A stretch of 64,000 nt of DNA, taken from assembly GCA_030603495.1 (NCBI GenBank), contig JAUVXR010000002.1, positions 88,603 through 152,602 on the forward strand. The letters run 5' to 3'. The notes beneath the pieces are model-generated. The model saw nothing but the letters and a program-made list of their open reading frames with translations, searched no databases and was not told the DNA's origin. Shown one piece after another: positions 17,232 to 25,924 of the stretch. The stretch's first letter is position 1, and every line of letters begins with the position of its first letter. The stretch is from a bacterium. Lineage in GTDB: Bacteria > Armatimonadota > Zipacnadia > Zipacnadales > Zipacnadaceae. The position numbers and the translations under genes were made by a program.

Positions 17232-17927
17232 TTATTCGTCGCTTGCGGCCACTGGGCGGGCAGCTTCCGCTTCGGACTCCTCGGCGGGTGGTCCGGGCTC
17301 TTCTGCGGCTTCAGGCGCCTCCGGGGATGATTCGGCCGCTTCCTCGCCTATCTCGTCCTCTACGGCGAGTGCTTCTTCCTCTTCCCCCACAGCTTCCGGC
17401 AGCTGCTCAGCCGACTCCGAGGATGATTCGGCCGCTTCCTCGCCTATCTCGTCCTCTACGACGAGTGCTTCTTCCTCTTCCCCCGCAGCTTCTAGCGGCC
17501 GCTCAGCCGACTCGGAGGCGGCCAGCGCATCGGCCACAGCTAACTCGTCTTCCCGTCCTGCCGCCTCACCCCGCTCTTCCAGCTCTTCGGCGCGCTTTTC
17601 CTCTTCTTTGCCAGAGCGGAAAATGGCCGCCGGATTGGCCACCAATACCCTCCCACGTATTATCCGTTCGTTCAGTCCAAACTCATTCTTGAGAGCCAGC
17701 ACAGCCGCGCCGGTGCCCTTGAAGTACAGAATCCGGTAGATGCCGTCGCGGCTGTCGTTGATCTCGTACGCCAGGCGGCGCCGGCCGAACAACTCGTCTG
17801 CCATTACTTCGCCGTCAGCAGCTTCCACGGTGCTTCTGAGTACCCCAACTATCTCCGTCATCTCCTCGTCTTCAACGTCCGGGAGCAAGATATACATCGC
17901 CTCGTAAAGAGTCAGATCGTTTTCCAC
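17232..17927 (-). CDS. rpsF: ribosomal protein bS6 with acidic repeat tail
   Basis: The first 100 residues are a normal bS6 fold: LYEAMYILLPDVEDEE, then GRRRLAYEINDSRDGIYRIL, and NERIIRGRVLV. The other 130 residues are a Glu/Ala/Ser-rich tail made largely of a 32-residue repeat, with units that start EEEEALVVEDEIGEEAAESS and EEEEALAVEDEIGEEAAESS. Typical bS6 is 95-135 residues, so the tail doubles the protein. The start is GTG at 17927 with AGGAGGAAA upstream. bS6 binds bS18 in the 30S platform; the tail is likely solvent-exposed. It is transcribed divergently from the FHA operon. Confidence 0.93.
   Translation of the reverse strand: MENDLTLYEAMYILLPDVEDEEMTEIVGVLRSTVEAADGEVMADELFGRRRLAYEINDSRDGIYRILYFKGTGAAVLALKNEFGLNERIIRGRVLVANPAAIFRSGKEEEKRAEELEERGEAAGREDELAVADALAASESAERPLEAAGEEEEALVVEDEIGEEAAESSSESAEQLPEAVGEEEEALAVEDEIGEEAAESSPEAPEAAEEPGPPAEESEAEAARPVAASDE
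17326..17517. repeat. 96-bp tandem duplication inside rpsF
   Basis: Two adjacent 96-bp units, 17326-17421 and 17422-17517, are about 90% identical by eye, starting from gatgattcggccgcttcctc in each. The difference is concentrated near the 3' end of the unit, and no unit carries an indel, so the reading frame is kept. It encodes the two 32-residue acidic repeats of bS6. Confidence 0.9.
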
Positions 17928-17983
17928 TTAGTCGGTTTCCTCCTATGGCCTGGCGGCTTTGCCCAGATGGACAAAACAGGATA

Positions 17984-18010
17984 GGGTCGCGAACGCACGG
18001 TCGGCGACCC
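17984..18010 (-). promoter_or_regulatory. hairpin in rpsF leader
   Basis: A perfect 7-bp stem, GGGTCGC with GCGACCC, encloses a 13-nt loop in the predicted 5' leader of rpsF, about 57 nt upstream of the start. The mRNA loop contains CCGACC-like sequence in some foldings. Leaders of rpsF often carry a motif bound by the S6-S18 complex for feedback control. Whether this is that motif is inference. Confidence 0.4.
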
Positions 18011-18025
18011 CGAAAATCATCAGGT

Positions 18026-18054
18026 ATTATACCACAACCCGGCTCCGCGCGCAA
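18026..18054 (-). promoter_or_regulatory. sigma-70 promoter for rpsF-ssb
   Basis: On the minus strand TTGCGC (18054-18049) is followed after exactly 17 nt by a perfect TATAAT (18031-18026). Transcription would start near 18019, leaving a leader of about 90 nt before the rpsF GTG. Confidence 0.6.
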
Positions 18055-18058
18055 CCTA

Positions 18059-18087
18059 GTGACAGCACCCCCGTGTTCTGCTATACT
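18059..18087 (+). promoter_or_regulatory. sigma-70 promoter for FHA/PknB operon
   Basis: GTGACA (18059-18064), a 17-nt spacer and TATACT (18082-18087) face the FHA gene. GGGAGGT, a strong ribosome-binding site, follows at about 18097-18103, seven bases before the TTG start. It sits back to back with the rpsF promoter. Confidence 0.6.
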
Positions 18088-18110
18088 CTTGCCGCTGGGA
18101 GGTAACAGCC

Positions 18111-18764
18111 TTGCTTGAGAAGCTGGAAGCCGCTCTACGGTCGGCGTTAGAGGGAGCGGCCAGGCTGCTGCCGGGCAAACTGCACCCCCTGGAGCTAGCG
18201 GGACAGCTGCGCGTGGCAATGGACAGCAGCCGGGTAGTCTCCACCGAAACCGGGTATGTGGCCAACAGATACCGCGTTCTGCTCCATCAAGAGGACTTCG
18301 AGCCGTTGGCGGAGCTTGCGGCCGACATCGAAGCCCAGTTGGCTCACCACCTACAGGAATACGCAGCGCAACAGGGCTACGGTGGTAGTCCGCGGATCAC
18401 GGTGAAGATCGCCAGTGACGGCGAAGTAGCCCGCGGCTCGGCCAAGGTGACCTCGACGTTCGACCGTTCGCTACTGCCTGCTGAATTGGCAGTAGTAGGC
18501 GGCTTGCCGGCGCAGGTGTTCGAGGTGACCAAGGCAGCAGAAATGGGCCGGTCCGCACAGTGCCCGATTCACCTCCCCGAGCCGAGCGTCTCGCGGCACC
18601 ACTCCCGACTGGAGTGGACCTATCAGGGCTGGCTGCTGCGCGACCTGGGCAGCAGCAATGGCACCTACGTGAACGGCGAGCTGCGGTCTGAACAACTACT
18701 CAGTGATAACGACCTCATCCAGCTCGGAGACGTTCAATTGCGTTTCAACTGCCGCGTTGAGTGA
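18111..18764 (+). CDS. FHA domain protein, FhaA-like (DUF3662)
   Basis: This 217-residue protein starts with TTG (LLEKLEAALRSAL), set by a GGGAGGT seven bases upstream. The N-terminal 125 residues (LPGKLHPLELAGQLRVAMD, then YVANRYRVLLHQED) match the DUF3662 part of actinobacterial FhaA. The C-terminal FHA domain has the phosphothreonine-binding signature MGRSAQC, SVSRHHSRL, LGSSNGTYVNG. FHA proteins bind targets phosphorylated by PknB-type kinases, one of which is encoded five genes downstream. The order FHA, FHA, RodA, PBP, PknB copies the actinobacterial cell-growth operon. Confidence 0.92.
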   Translation: MLEKLEAALRSALEGAARLLPGKLHPLELAGQLRVAMDSSRVVSTETGYVANRYRVLLHQEDFEPLAELAADIEAQLAHHLQEYAAQQGYGGSPRITVKIASDGEVARGSAKVTSTFDRSLLPAELAVVGGLPAQVFEVTKAAEMGRSAQCPIHLPEPSVSRHHSRLEWTYQGWLLRDLGSSNGTYVNGELRSEQLLSDNDLIQLGDVQLRFNCRVE

Positions 18765-18770
18765 TTACTT

Positions 18771-19328
18771 GTGGGACTTGGCCTGCTAGTGACAATCGGC
18801 AAGTACCTATTTGTTGGGCTGATATACCTGTTCGTCATTGCCATCTTCCGCACACTCATCGTGCAGATCACGGCTGTGACACAGACAATAGCTTCACGGC
18901 GAGCAGCGACTGCGCCGCCTATGCCCCGCCGGCCGCTTCCTCGCCAGCCTGCGCCAGATCCCGCTACTACCGGTGAGCCAGTTGCAGCAGCCCCGCCCGA
19001 AGTGCCGCCGACAGCAGCACCACGGCCGCATATCGCGCGTCTGGTAGTGGTGAAGACCTCGGCAGCCAATCTGGCCAGCGGCTTGAGCTTCCCGCTGAGC
19101 AAGTCAATCAGCATCGGGCGCAAGTCTCACAACGACATAGCCCTGCAGGACCGGTATGTGTCGGCTACGCACGCACTAATCATGGGCGACGAGAGCAACC
19201 ACATTCTGCGCGATTACCATTCCACCAACGGAACGCTGCACAACGGCGCCAGAATCAAGGAGGACGTGGTCCTGCGCGACGGCGACGAGGTCACAGTGGG
19301 CACTACCGTCCTCCGCTACCAGGGCTAA
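18771..19328 (+). CDS. membrane-anchored FHA protein, FhaB-like
   Basis: A 185-residue protein with a GTG start 6 bp after the previous stop. One N-terminal membrane helix (LFVGLIYLFVIAIFRTLIV) is followed by a Pro/Ala-rich linker to about residue 90. A C-terminal FHA domain has ISIGRKSHNDI, VSATHALI and DYHSTNGTLHNG. It matches the architecture of FhaB/FipA-type proteins that tether phospho-threonine recognition to the divisome or elongasome. The usual FHA serine-histidine pair reads SATHA rather than SRxHA, so Arg is replaced. Confidence 0.9.
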   Translation: MGLGLLVTIGKYLFVGLIYLFVIAIFRTLIVQITAVTQTIASRRAATAPPMPRRPLPRQPAPDPATTGEPVAAAPPEVPPTAAPRPHIARLVVVKTSAANLASGLSFPLSKSISIGRKSHNDIALQDRYVSATHALIMGDESNHILRDYHSTNGTLHNGARIKEDVVLRDGDEVTVGTTVLRYQG

Positions 19329-19445
19329 CCTGATTCGCGCGGCAGTGCGGCCCGGTCGAACCCTGGGGGAAACCCTCTTCCTCACGAAGCGTCTTGCTCA
19401 AGGAGAGAATTCCTTATAACCGCAGCACGACGAACAGAACTCAGC

Positions 19446-20705
19446 TTGTTGGTGGTCTGTGGCGCGATAGGTGGCCTGGGGCTGGCGCTGGTGGCGGAAG
19501 CTACGGCTCAGCCGCTCTCCTGGGCCCTGCGCGGTCTGACCCCGGCTGGGGTACTGCTCCTGGCGGCCCTGCTGATGGATCTGGTAAACGGCCACCGTGA
19601 CCGTCTGCTGCTGCCGCTGTGCGGGCTGCTGGCCACCCTCAGCGTGGTCTTCCTGACGCGGACCGATGTCTTCCTGGCGATGCGCCAGCTCATCGCAATC
19701 GTCATCGGCGTCTTCCTAATGGTTGCCATCTATTTCCTGATTGAGGACGTCCGGTCGCTGGGGCGGCTGAAGTACACTGCGGGAGTGTGCGGGGTCGGGC
19801 TATTGGTGGTTACTATGCTGTGGGGCGAAGTCCATCACGGCGCCCGCCTGTGGCTGGCGATACCTCATCTGGTCACTTTCCAGTCCGGCGAGGTTGCCAA
19901 GATCCTGATGGCCATATTCCTGGCTGGATATGTGGCCGAGCGGGGCGAGTTGCTGCGACGCACCGGTATCCGCCGCATGGGAATGCGCCTGCCCCCACTG
20001 CAGGTCGCCGCCCCGCTGCTGGTGGTGGTGATCTTCTGCCTGGCCATATTCGTGGCCCAGCGGGATCTGGGAGCAGCGATGCTGTTCTTCGGCCTGTTCG
20101 TAGCAATGTTCTACCTGGCTACCGGCCAGGCCAGCTACGGACTATTAGCCACGGTGGTCTTCGGGCTCGGCCTGGTCATCGCCCACCACTACTTCCCCCA
20201 CGTCGGCGTGCGGATGAGCAGTTGGCTCAATCCCTGGGCAGACCCACAGGGAGCGGGCTACCAGCCGCTTCAGGCACTGTTCTGCCTTGGCGAAGGCGGC
20301 ATCTTCGGGGCGGGACTAGCACACCTGCCGGTCACCAAGCTGCCCGCCGCCGCCACCGACCTGATCCTAGTGGTGATCGGGGCGGACCTGGGGCTGATCG
20401 GCTCGCTCAGCATCGTGCTGATTTATGCACTGATAGCGCTGCGCAGTTACGGCCTCGCCTGGCAGGCCACCGACCGCTTCGCCAGCCTGTTGGCCGCTGC
20501 GCTGGCGACGGTCTTCTCCCTGCAAGCCCTGGTCATCATGGGGGGAGTACTGCGGGTCATTCCCCTCACCGGCATTACGACCCCTTTTCTCAGCTACGGG
20601 GGCACATCGGTCGTAGTCAACTTCGTCGCCCTCGGCCTGCTGCTGGCGGTATCGCGCGACTGTGTGCCGCAACCGGAACCGACGGAACCAGATGCAAGAG
20701 CTTAG
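19446..20705 (+). CDS. RodA/FtsW SEDS peptidoglycan polymerase
   Basis: A polytopic SEDS protein of about 420 residues. It has ten or so hydrophobic helices, with family blocks QRDLGAAMLFFGLF, WLNPWADPQGAGYQ and GITTPFLSYGGTSVVVNF. It polymerises glycan strands with its partner PBP, whose start overlaps the end of this gene. The first ordinary start codon is TTG 19446, but it has no ribosome-binding site. The conserved pre-helix segment RRTELSLLVVC begins upstream of it. A good AAGGAG at 19400-19405 is followed 10 bases later by an in-frame ATA at 19416, so the real start may be ATA. Confidence 0.93.
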   Translation: MLVVCGAIGGLGLALVAEATAQPLSWALRGLTPAGVLLLAALLMDLVNGHRDRLLLPLCGLLATLSVVFLTRTDVFLAMRQLIAIVIGVFLMVAIYFLIEDVRSLGRLKYTAGVCGVGLLVVTMLWGEVHHGARLWLAIPHLVTFQSGEVAKILMAIFLAGYVAERGELLRRTGIRRMGMRLPPLQVAAPLLVVVIFCLAIFVAQRDLGAAMLFFGLFVAMFYLATGQASYGLLATVVFGLGLVIAHHYFPHVGVRMSSWLNPWADPQGAGYQPLQALFCLGEGGIFGAGLAHLPVTKLPAAATDLILVVIGADLGLIGSLSIVLIYALIALRSYGLAWQATDRFASLLAAALATVFSLQALVIMGGVLRVIPLTGITTPFLSYGGTSVVVNFVALGLLLAVSRDCVPQPEPTEPDARA

Positions 20706-22083
20706 CGCCAACATAAGACGACTCGCCGTCCTGATGTTGTGGGGATTTCTGCTGGTATGCCTACTCTTCGGCTACTGGCAGGCCGTCCGCGCTCCGGGGC
20801 TGCGCGCCAACCCCCATAACGAGCAAGCCCGACAACGCGAAAATGCCATCAAACCCGGATGCGTCTACACCGCTGATGGCGAGGTCGTCCTGAGAGCCGA
20901 GAGGATCGCCGACGAGTGGCGGCCTGCCTATCCGCAGGGGGCAGTCTACTGCCATCTGACCGGTTACAACCGCGACACCGGCCTGCAGAAGGCCATGCGG
21001 GAGGTGCTACTGGGCATTGGCGCTTATGAAGACTGGTGGCGCACAGTCCGCTATGGCCCAGGTGGCTTGGACATAGCACTAACGGTCAACAGTAAGGCGC
21101 AGAAGTTAGCCACCATGCTAATGCGCGGCAAGCGAGGCAGCGTGGTGGCACTAGACCCCAGGACCGGGGCAGTGCTAGCGATGGTCAGTGCGCCCGCCTA
21201 CGATCCGGCCGTCGTCCTTGAGAATAAGCTGAGCTACGAGATGTTCCGCAACGATCCCAACTCGCCCGAGTTGAACCGGGCACTGCAAGGTCTCTACCCG
21301 CCGGGATCAATCTTCAAGGTATTCACGGCTGCGGTTGGGCTGGACATTGGTCTGGTCGAACCCGAAACAATCTTCGAGTGCAGCGGCGCTACGCGAGTCT
21401 CTGGAGTTCTGGTAAAGTGCCGCAAGCCCAGCGGGCACGGACGGCTGACGCTTTCGTGGGCTCTGGCCGATTCGTGTAATGTGGCTTTTGCCAAGCTGGC
21501 TGAGCAGATTGGGCCGGCGCAGTTCCGCAGCTATCTCAAGAAGTTCCACCTGCTGGACCAATCGGATGTCTCCCTACCCGCTTCTCAGGGGAAGATGGCG
21601 GACTTTGACGCATATAAGGGCGAGAGGGAACTGGCCCAGGCGGCTTTCGGCCAGGGGGCAACGATGGTGACGCCCCTGGCAATGGCCCGTATGACGGCGA
21701 CCGTCGCCAACGGTGGCGAGCTTATCCAGCCCTATCTGGTCGCCCAGGTCAAGCGACGCGACGGCCAGATCCTCAGAGAGTACAGCGGGCGCTCGCTGGG
21801 GCAGGCGATAAGTCAGGAAACTGCGGGGCAGGTGGCAGGTATGATGGCCCAAGCTGTCGAAAAGGGCACAGCAAGCAGGATGGCACTGCCCGGCTACAGT
21901 GTCGCAGCCAAGACGGGATCTGCCCAGGTCATGCACGGAGAGCCCCACGCCTGGATGGTAGCCTTCGCGCCAAGGCAAGCGCCACGGGTGGTCGTAGCGG
22001 TAGTTGTGGAGAACGGCGGCGCCGGTGGCACAGTGGCAGGTCCCATTGCCCGTGAGCTGCTCAATACTTTGCTCGCCGAGTAG
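20692..22083 (+). CDS. class B penicillin-binding protein, PbpA-like
   Basis: A transpeptidase that cross-links peptidoglycan, probably paired with the SEDS protein upstream. A short cytoplasmic N-terminus, one membrane helix (LAVLMLWGFLLVCLLFGYW) and a small pedestal lead to the catalytic domain. The active-site motifs are SIFK (nucleophile in YPPGSIFKVF), SCN (LADSCNVAF) and KTG (AAKTGSAQV). At about 463 residues it has the short size of mycobacterial PbpA, not of E. coli PBP2 or PBP3. I use ATG 20692, inside the last codons of the RodA gene, instead of an upstream start, because translational coupling fits this operon. Confidence 0.95.
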   Translation: MQELSANIRRLAVLMLWGFLLVCLLFGYWQAVRAPGLRANPHNEQARQRENAIKPGCVYTADGEVVLRAERIADEWRPAYPQGAVYCHLTGYNRDTGLQKAMREVLLGIGAYEDWWRTVRYGPGGLDIALTVNSKAQKLATMLMRGKRGSVVALDPRTGAVLAMVSAPAYDPAVVLENKLSYEMFRNDPNSPELNRALQGLYPPGSIFKVFTAAVGLDIGLVEPETIFECSGATRVSGVLVKCRKPSGHGRLTLSWALADSCNVAFAKLAEQIGPAQFRSYLKKFHLLDQSDVSLPASQGKMADFDAYKGERELAQAAFGQGATMVTPLAMARMTATVANGGELIQPYLVAQVKRRDGQILREYSGRSLGQAISQETAGQVAGMMAQAVEKGTASRMALPGYSVAAKTGSAQVMHGEPHAWMVAFAPRQAPRVVVAVVVENGGAGGTVAGPIARELLNTLLAE

Positions 22084-22144
22084 AGATTCACCCGCGAGTC
22101 AGCGGCGGGTACGGCCGGAAGTCACAGACCGTGGAGGTGAGAGA

Positions 22145-24004
22145 ATGGAAGGCAGGATAATCGCTGATCGGTACCGGATCGAGAGTCGCATCGGTGAGGG
22201 CGGTCTGGCTGTGGTCTACCGCTGCACGGACGCGACCTTGGACCGCATAGTAGCCATCAAGGTCCTCAAACCTGAGTGGGCCTTGGATGCTGAGGCACTG
22301 GCGCGCTTTCGTCGAGAAGCCCGGTCTGCTGCCCGACTAAATCATCCCCATATCGTCCAGGTATTTGATACCGGCGTGGATGGTGATGTCCACTATCTGG
22401 TAATGGAGTATCTGCCCGAGCCAAACCTGAAGCAGATTATCACCGAGTACGCGCCGCTGCCATCGCGGAAAGTGCTGGAGGTAGCCGTGCAGGTCTGCCG
22501 CGCCCTGGCCTACATCCATCAACAGGGCCTAGTCCATGGTGATATCAAGCCACAAAACATTCTGTTTACGGACCAGGGCCTAGCCAAACTGTCTGACTTC
22601 GGCATTGCCGCGGCCGCGGGCAGCGAGAGCGACTCGACCTCGGGGATGGTGCTGGGTACCGCCCACTATATCGCCCCGGAGCAGGCGCAGGGCAAGTCAA
22701 CAGGGCCGCAGTCGGACCTCTACTCACTGGGCTGCATAATTTACGAGGCTTTCACCGGCCAGACGCCCTTTTCCGGTGAGACTGCAGCCCAAGTAGCCGC
22801 CAAGCACGTTCGCCAGCAGCCACCCTCGCCGCGCATCCTCAACCCGAGCATATCGACCTCCGAAGAGTATCTGATAACCAAGGCGATGACCAAGGACTTG
22901 AGCCGCCGCTACCGCTCCGCCGACGAGATGGGCGCCGACCTGGTCAAACTCGCGTCCGGCCAGGAGTTGGACCGCACCGGCGTGCTGTCCCTGGAGGACC
23001 AAGCCACAATGCCGATGCGCCCGACGCCAGCACCACCGGAGCCGGCGGCGGCAGGAAGCCAAGCACCCGCACCAGCGCCGCTGCGCCGCGAACCGCAGAC
23101 CGATGCCACTGTAATCTGGAGCACCGTCACCGTAATTGTCCTGGCGCTGGCCGCGCTCGTGCTATTCGGCTGGTTGATGAAGAGAGCCTTCTACCCGGGA
23201 GCCCCGCCCGCGGAGGTGCAAGTGCCCTCGGTCCGCGGGCTGACCGAGGCCGAAGCCCGCCAGCGATTGGTGGACGCCAAGCTCGAGGTTGTCGTCAGCC
23301 GACCCGAGCAAGATCCAACGAAGCCGGTGGGGCAGATCATTGACCAGTATCCGATGGAGGGCCAATCAGTCCCAGTGGGCACAAAGGTGCGGCTCACCGT
23401 CAATCTAGGCGTGGAAGAGGTCACTGTGCCCGACGTGGTGGGGCTGTTGTATCGTCAGGCCGTAGTCAGGCTCGAACAGGCGGGACTGAGTGTGGGAGAA
23501 TTGGATGAAAGGCATAGCGACGAGGTTCCCGAAGACAGAATCATTCGGCATTCGTCACACGCCCCGGGCACGCGCGTTGACAAGGGCACGCCAATTGACC
23601 TGGTCGTCAGTAAGGGGTCCGAGCCAGACGAGCCCGCTGAACCAGCGGAGACGGCCGAGCTCGTCGAGGAACCTATTGAGGACGATGAAGAGTTCGTGCC
23701 CAACGACCCCCATGTCAGCATCAGCGTGGACGAAACCAGCATCTCGGCGGACGGCATGGAGCGCGATTACATTGTCAGTATCACCGTACTGGGCCAGAAG
23801 GAACAGCAGGAGATCAAGGTAATCAAACGCGATGCGACCGGCAGCCCAATAATTGAGCTCAACGAGACGATGAAGCCGGGTCAGGCGAAGGGGCTACGGA
23901 TTACCGGCCGCGGCAATACGACCATACAGGTCTACCACGATGGTGAGCTTATCAAGCAAGAGCACTTCACCGTCGAAGCGCCAGTGAGCAACAACAACGA
24001 GTAA
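22145..24004 (+). CDS. pknB: PASTA-type Ser/Thr kinase, PknB-like
   Basis: A 619-residue membrane kinase with GGAGGTGAG seven bases before its ATG. The kinase domain (1-270) has GEGGLAVVY, VAIKVL, LSDFGIA and YIAPEQA, but the catalytic loop is HGDIKPQN. The usual Arg before the catalytic Asp is Gly, making it a non-RD kinase. A Pro-rich juxtamembrane region and one helix near residue 325-350 follow. Two PASTA repeats (VPSVRGLTEAEARQRL and VPDVVGLLYRQAVVRL) come next, then an acidic linker and a beta domain at the C-terminus. PASTA domains sense peptidoglycan fragments or lipid II. Its probable substrates are bound by the FHA proteins upstream. Confidence 0.95.
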   Translation: MEGRIIADRYRIESRIGEGGLAVVYRCTDATLDRIVAIKVLKPEWALDAEALARFRREARSAARLNHPHIVQVFDTGVDGDVHYLVMEYLPEPNLKQIITEYAPLPSRKVLEVAVQVCRALAYIHQQGLVHGDIKPQNILFTDQGLAKLSDFGIAAAAGSESDSTSGMVLGTAHYIAPEQAQGKSTGPQSDLYSLGCIIYEAFTGQTPFSGETAAQVAAKHVRQQPPSPRILNPSISTSEEYLITKAMTKDLSRRYRSADEMGADLVKLASGQELDRTGVLSLEDQATMPMRPTPAPPEPAAAGSQAPAPAPLRREPQTDATVIWSTVTVIVLALAALVLFGWLMKRAFYPGAPPAEVQVPSVRGLTEAEARQRLVDAKLEVVVSRPEQDPTKPVGQIIDQYPMEGQSVPVGTKVRLTVNLGVEEVTVPDVVGLLYRQAVVRLEQAGLSVGELDERHSDEVPEDRIIRHSSHAPGTRVDKGTPIDLVVSKGSEPDEPAEPAETAELVEEPIEDDEEFVPNDPHVSISVDETSISADGMERDYIVSITVLGQKEQQEIKVIKRDATGSPIIELNETMKPGQAKGLRITGRGNTTIQVYHDGELIKQEHFTVEAPVSNNNE

Positions 24005-24053
24005 TGGATGTCTACAAGTGTAGGCACAGCATTCCCCAAGGAGTGATGAATCA

Positions 24054-24821
24054 ATGACCAGACCATCGGTGCCAGGATCCGCGGTCATAAGCCTTATAAC
24101 GATTGTGGCCATAGTCTTGCCAATCTACGCGGCCGAGCCGATTGCTGCGGGCGCCACCAACATCGCTGCCGCAGAAAACGGTGGGCATATCGTGGCCTTC
24201 TCCAGCCAAGCTCTGGACGAAAACGGCAGAGTAATGCCGGAGTGGCAGGTAACAAACCTGATTGACGGCAAGCACGTAGTGGGCAACTACACTCCCGCCG
24301 AGTCCTACGGCTGGTCCTCGCAAAGCGCTCCCTCCGAGGAGAATCCCGAGTGGATAATCATTGGCTTTGCGGAGGAGCGAACCCGGCTGCTGCGCCGGAT
24401 CGTGATCGACCCGCAAACTGACGACCCGTCGTTCATCGGCCGGTGGGTGCGGTGGTTCCAACTCCAGGTCTCCACCACTACCCGCGACGGTCCCTACAAA
24501 ACTGTGGGCAGCTTCCTGGTGGACAACCGGTCGGTGCAGCAGGCCTTTGACTTCATGCCAGTTGAGGCCCGTTACGTTCGTATCCTTGTCACCACCAACC
24601 ACGGTTCGGACAAATGCGTGGAGATGGGCGAGGTTGCGATATACGAGGCCATCGTGGCCGACAGCGTCATTGACGACTTGATCATCCGCCTGGAAAACTT
24701 GCTTGGCGAACTCAAGCGCTACCGCGATTTCCAGCTCTACCAGCAGGAGCAACAGAGCCTGGAGGCTGCGACGACGAAGCCTGAGCCGCCTGCGGGCACA
24801 ACCGGCGCCGGCGGCGACTAA
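24054..24821 (+). CDS. secreted discoidin (F5/8 type C) protein
   Basis: A 255-residue exported protein. A signal peptide (ISLITIVAIVLPIYAAE) precedes a jelly-roll domain with NLIDGKHVVGNYTP, WIIIGFAEERTRLLRRIVID and VEARYVRILVTTN, typical of F5/8 type C/CBM32 ligand-binding domains. A helical, probably coiled segment (VIDDLIIRLENLLGELKRYRDF) and a short Pro/Gly tail follow. There is no catalytic domain, so it is a binding or adhesion protein at the cell surface. It lies 49 bp after pknB and ends before a convergent terminator, so it is the last gene of the envelope operon. Confidence 0.82.
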   Translation: MTRPSVPGSAVISLITIVAIVLPIYAAEPIAAGATNIAAAENGGHIVAFSSQALDENGRVMPEWQVTNLIDGKHVVGNYTPAESYGWSSQSAPSEENPEWIIIGFAEERTRLLRRIVIDPQTDDPSFIGRWVRWFQLQVSTTTRDGPYKTVGSFLVDNRSVQQAFDFMPVEARYVRILVTTNHGSDKCVEMGEVAIYEAIVADSVIDDLIIRLENLLGELKRYRDFQLYQQEQQSLEAATTKPEPPAGTTGAGGD

Positions 24822-24864
24822 CCATCCATACAGGTCCTGACTACGCAGCACAGCGCTAAATGAT

Positions 24865-24904
24865 AGCCAGGGTTAGCCGGTGACTATACGGTCTAACCCT
24901 GGCT
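24865..24904. terminator. bidirectional stem-loop terminator
   Basis: A perfect 12-bp stem, AGCCAGGGTTAG with CTAACCCTGGCT, encloses a 16-nt loop. It lies between the convergent discoidin gene and the Gfo/Idh gene. There is no long T-run on either side, so it may rely on Rho. Confidence 0.7.
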
Positions 24905-24947
24905 GCGTGGTGGACGTCGGCGCAAGCGGCCCGTGGGGTAGCTGGTT

Positions 24948-25897
24948 CTACCAAGCCTGGCGGTAGATCTCCTCGACCAACTCCATCGTCTTGATCGCGT
25001 CCTCGAACGAGGCAATCGGCTGGGTGCCGGACTTCACGCAGTCAATGAAGTAGCGGTTCTCATCGAAGAAACCGTAGTAGCGGTAGTGCTCATCACTGTC
25101 GGCGAACTGCTGGGCATCGAGCCTCTCAACGAACTCCTCGCCATTGATGTGGATCACAGATTCATAGTCACCATTGATGAAGGCTGAGGCACCGTCGGTG
25201 TGCAGCTCGAACTGGTGGACGCGGGCACCAGCGCGCCAATTGGCCAGCAGTACCCCCACGCAACCGTTATCGAACTGAACCAGCGCCGTGAAGCTGTCGT
25301 CGAAGTCGCAGTGCACTTTCCGCACTGAGCTGGCCACCCGGGTCACCTCGCCGCCGGCCAGCCAGCGCAGCGTATCAACGGCGTGCACGGCATCACACGA
25401 TAGTATGGGCCCTGAGCGTCAGGGTGACACTTGTAGAAGGTAGACACCACCTGCTGGACCCGGTCGCTGTGTGCCAGGACCTTCTCCCGGCAGTGGGTGA
25501 GCACGGGAATGAAGCGACGGTTCCAGCCGACCATGCCGATTACGTCGTTTTTCTCAGCATACCTTGCCATCCACGTAACCTGATGGGCAGTTATGCCCGG
25601 AGGCTTCTCGACAAAGATGTTAAGGCCCATCTCCAGGCAGTCAATGGTCAGGTCGTAGAGGTGGTGCGGCGGCATTATAATGTAGATTGCATCCGGCTGG
25701 GTCTCTTCCACCATTGCTCGATAATCCGTGAAGCGGCCCTCGACACCGTAGCGGTCAGCGGTTGCCTCCAAGCGCTCCGTATTAAGATCGCATATCCCCA
25801 CCAGATCAACATCATCCATGTCGGCTAAAGATGGATAATGTACAGCAGTGGCCATACCACCGGCACCAATGAAACAGACTCGTACTTGGTCGCTCAT
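24948..25897 (-). pseudogene. Gfo/Idh/MocA oxidoreductase, frameshifted
   Basis: NAD(P)-dependent dehydrogenase family acting on sugars or inositol. The N-terminal Rossmann part (VRVCFIGAGGMATAVHYPSL, then FVEKPPG) is read in one frame from ATG 25897, which has GAGGG upstream. The C-terminal part (VHAVDTLRWLAGG, VLLANWRAG, ENRYFIDCVKSG) is read in another. The shift lies between about 25392 and 25412, just before the substrate-domain motif DAVHAVDTLRW. Joined, the product would be about 316 residues with every family block present. A single indel, either real or a sequencing error, is the only defect seen. Confidence 0.85.
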
Positions 25898-25924
25898 GTT
25901 GGCCCTCTTTCGAGATTGTTGCAC

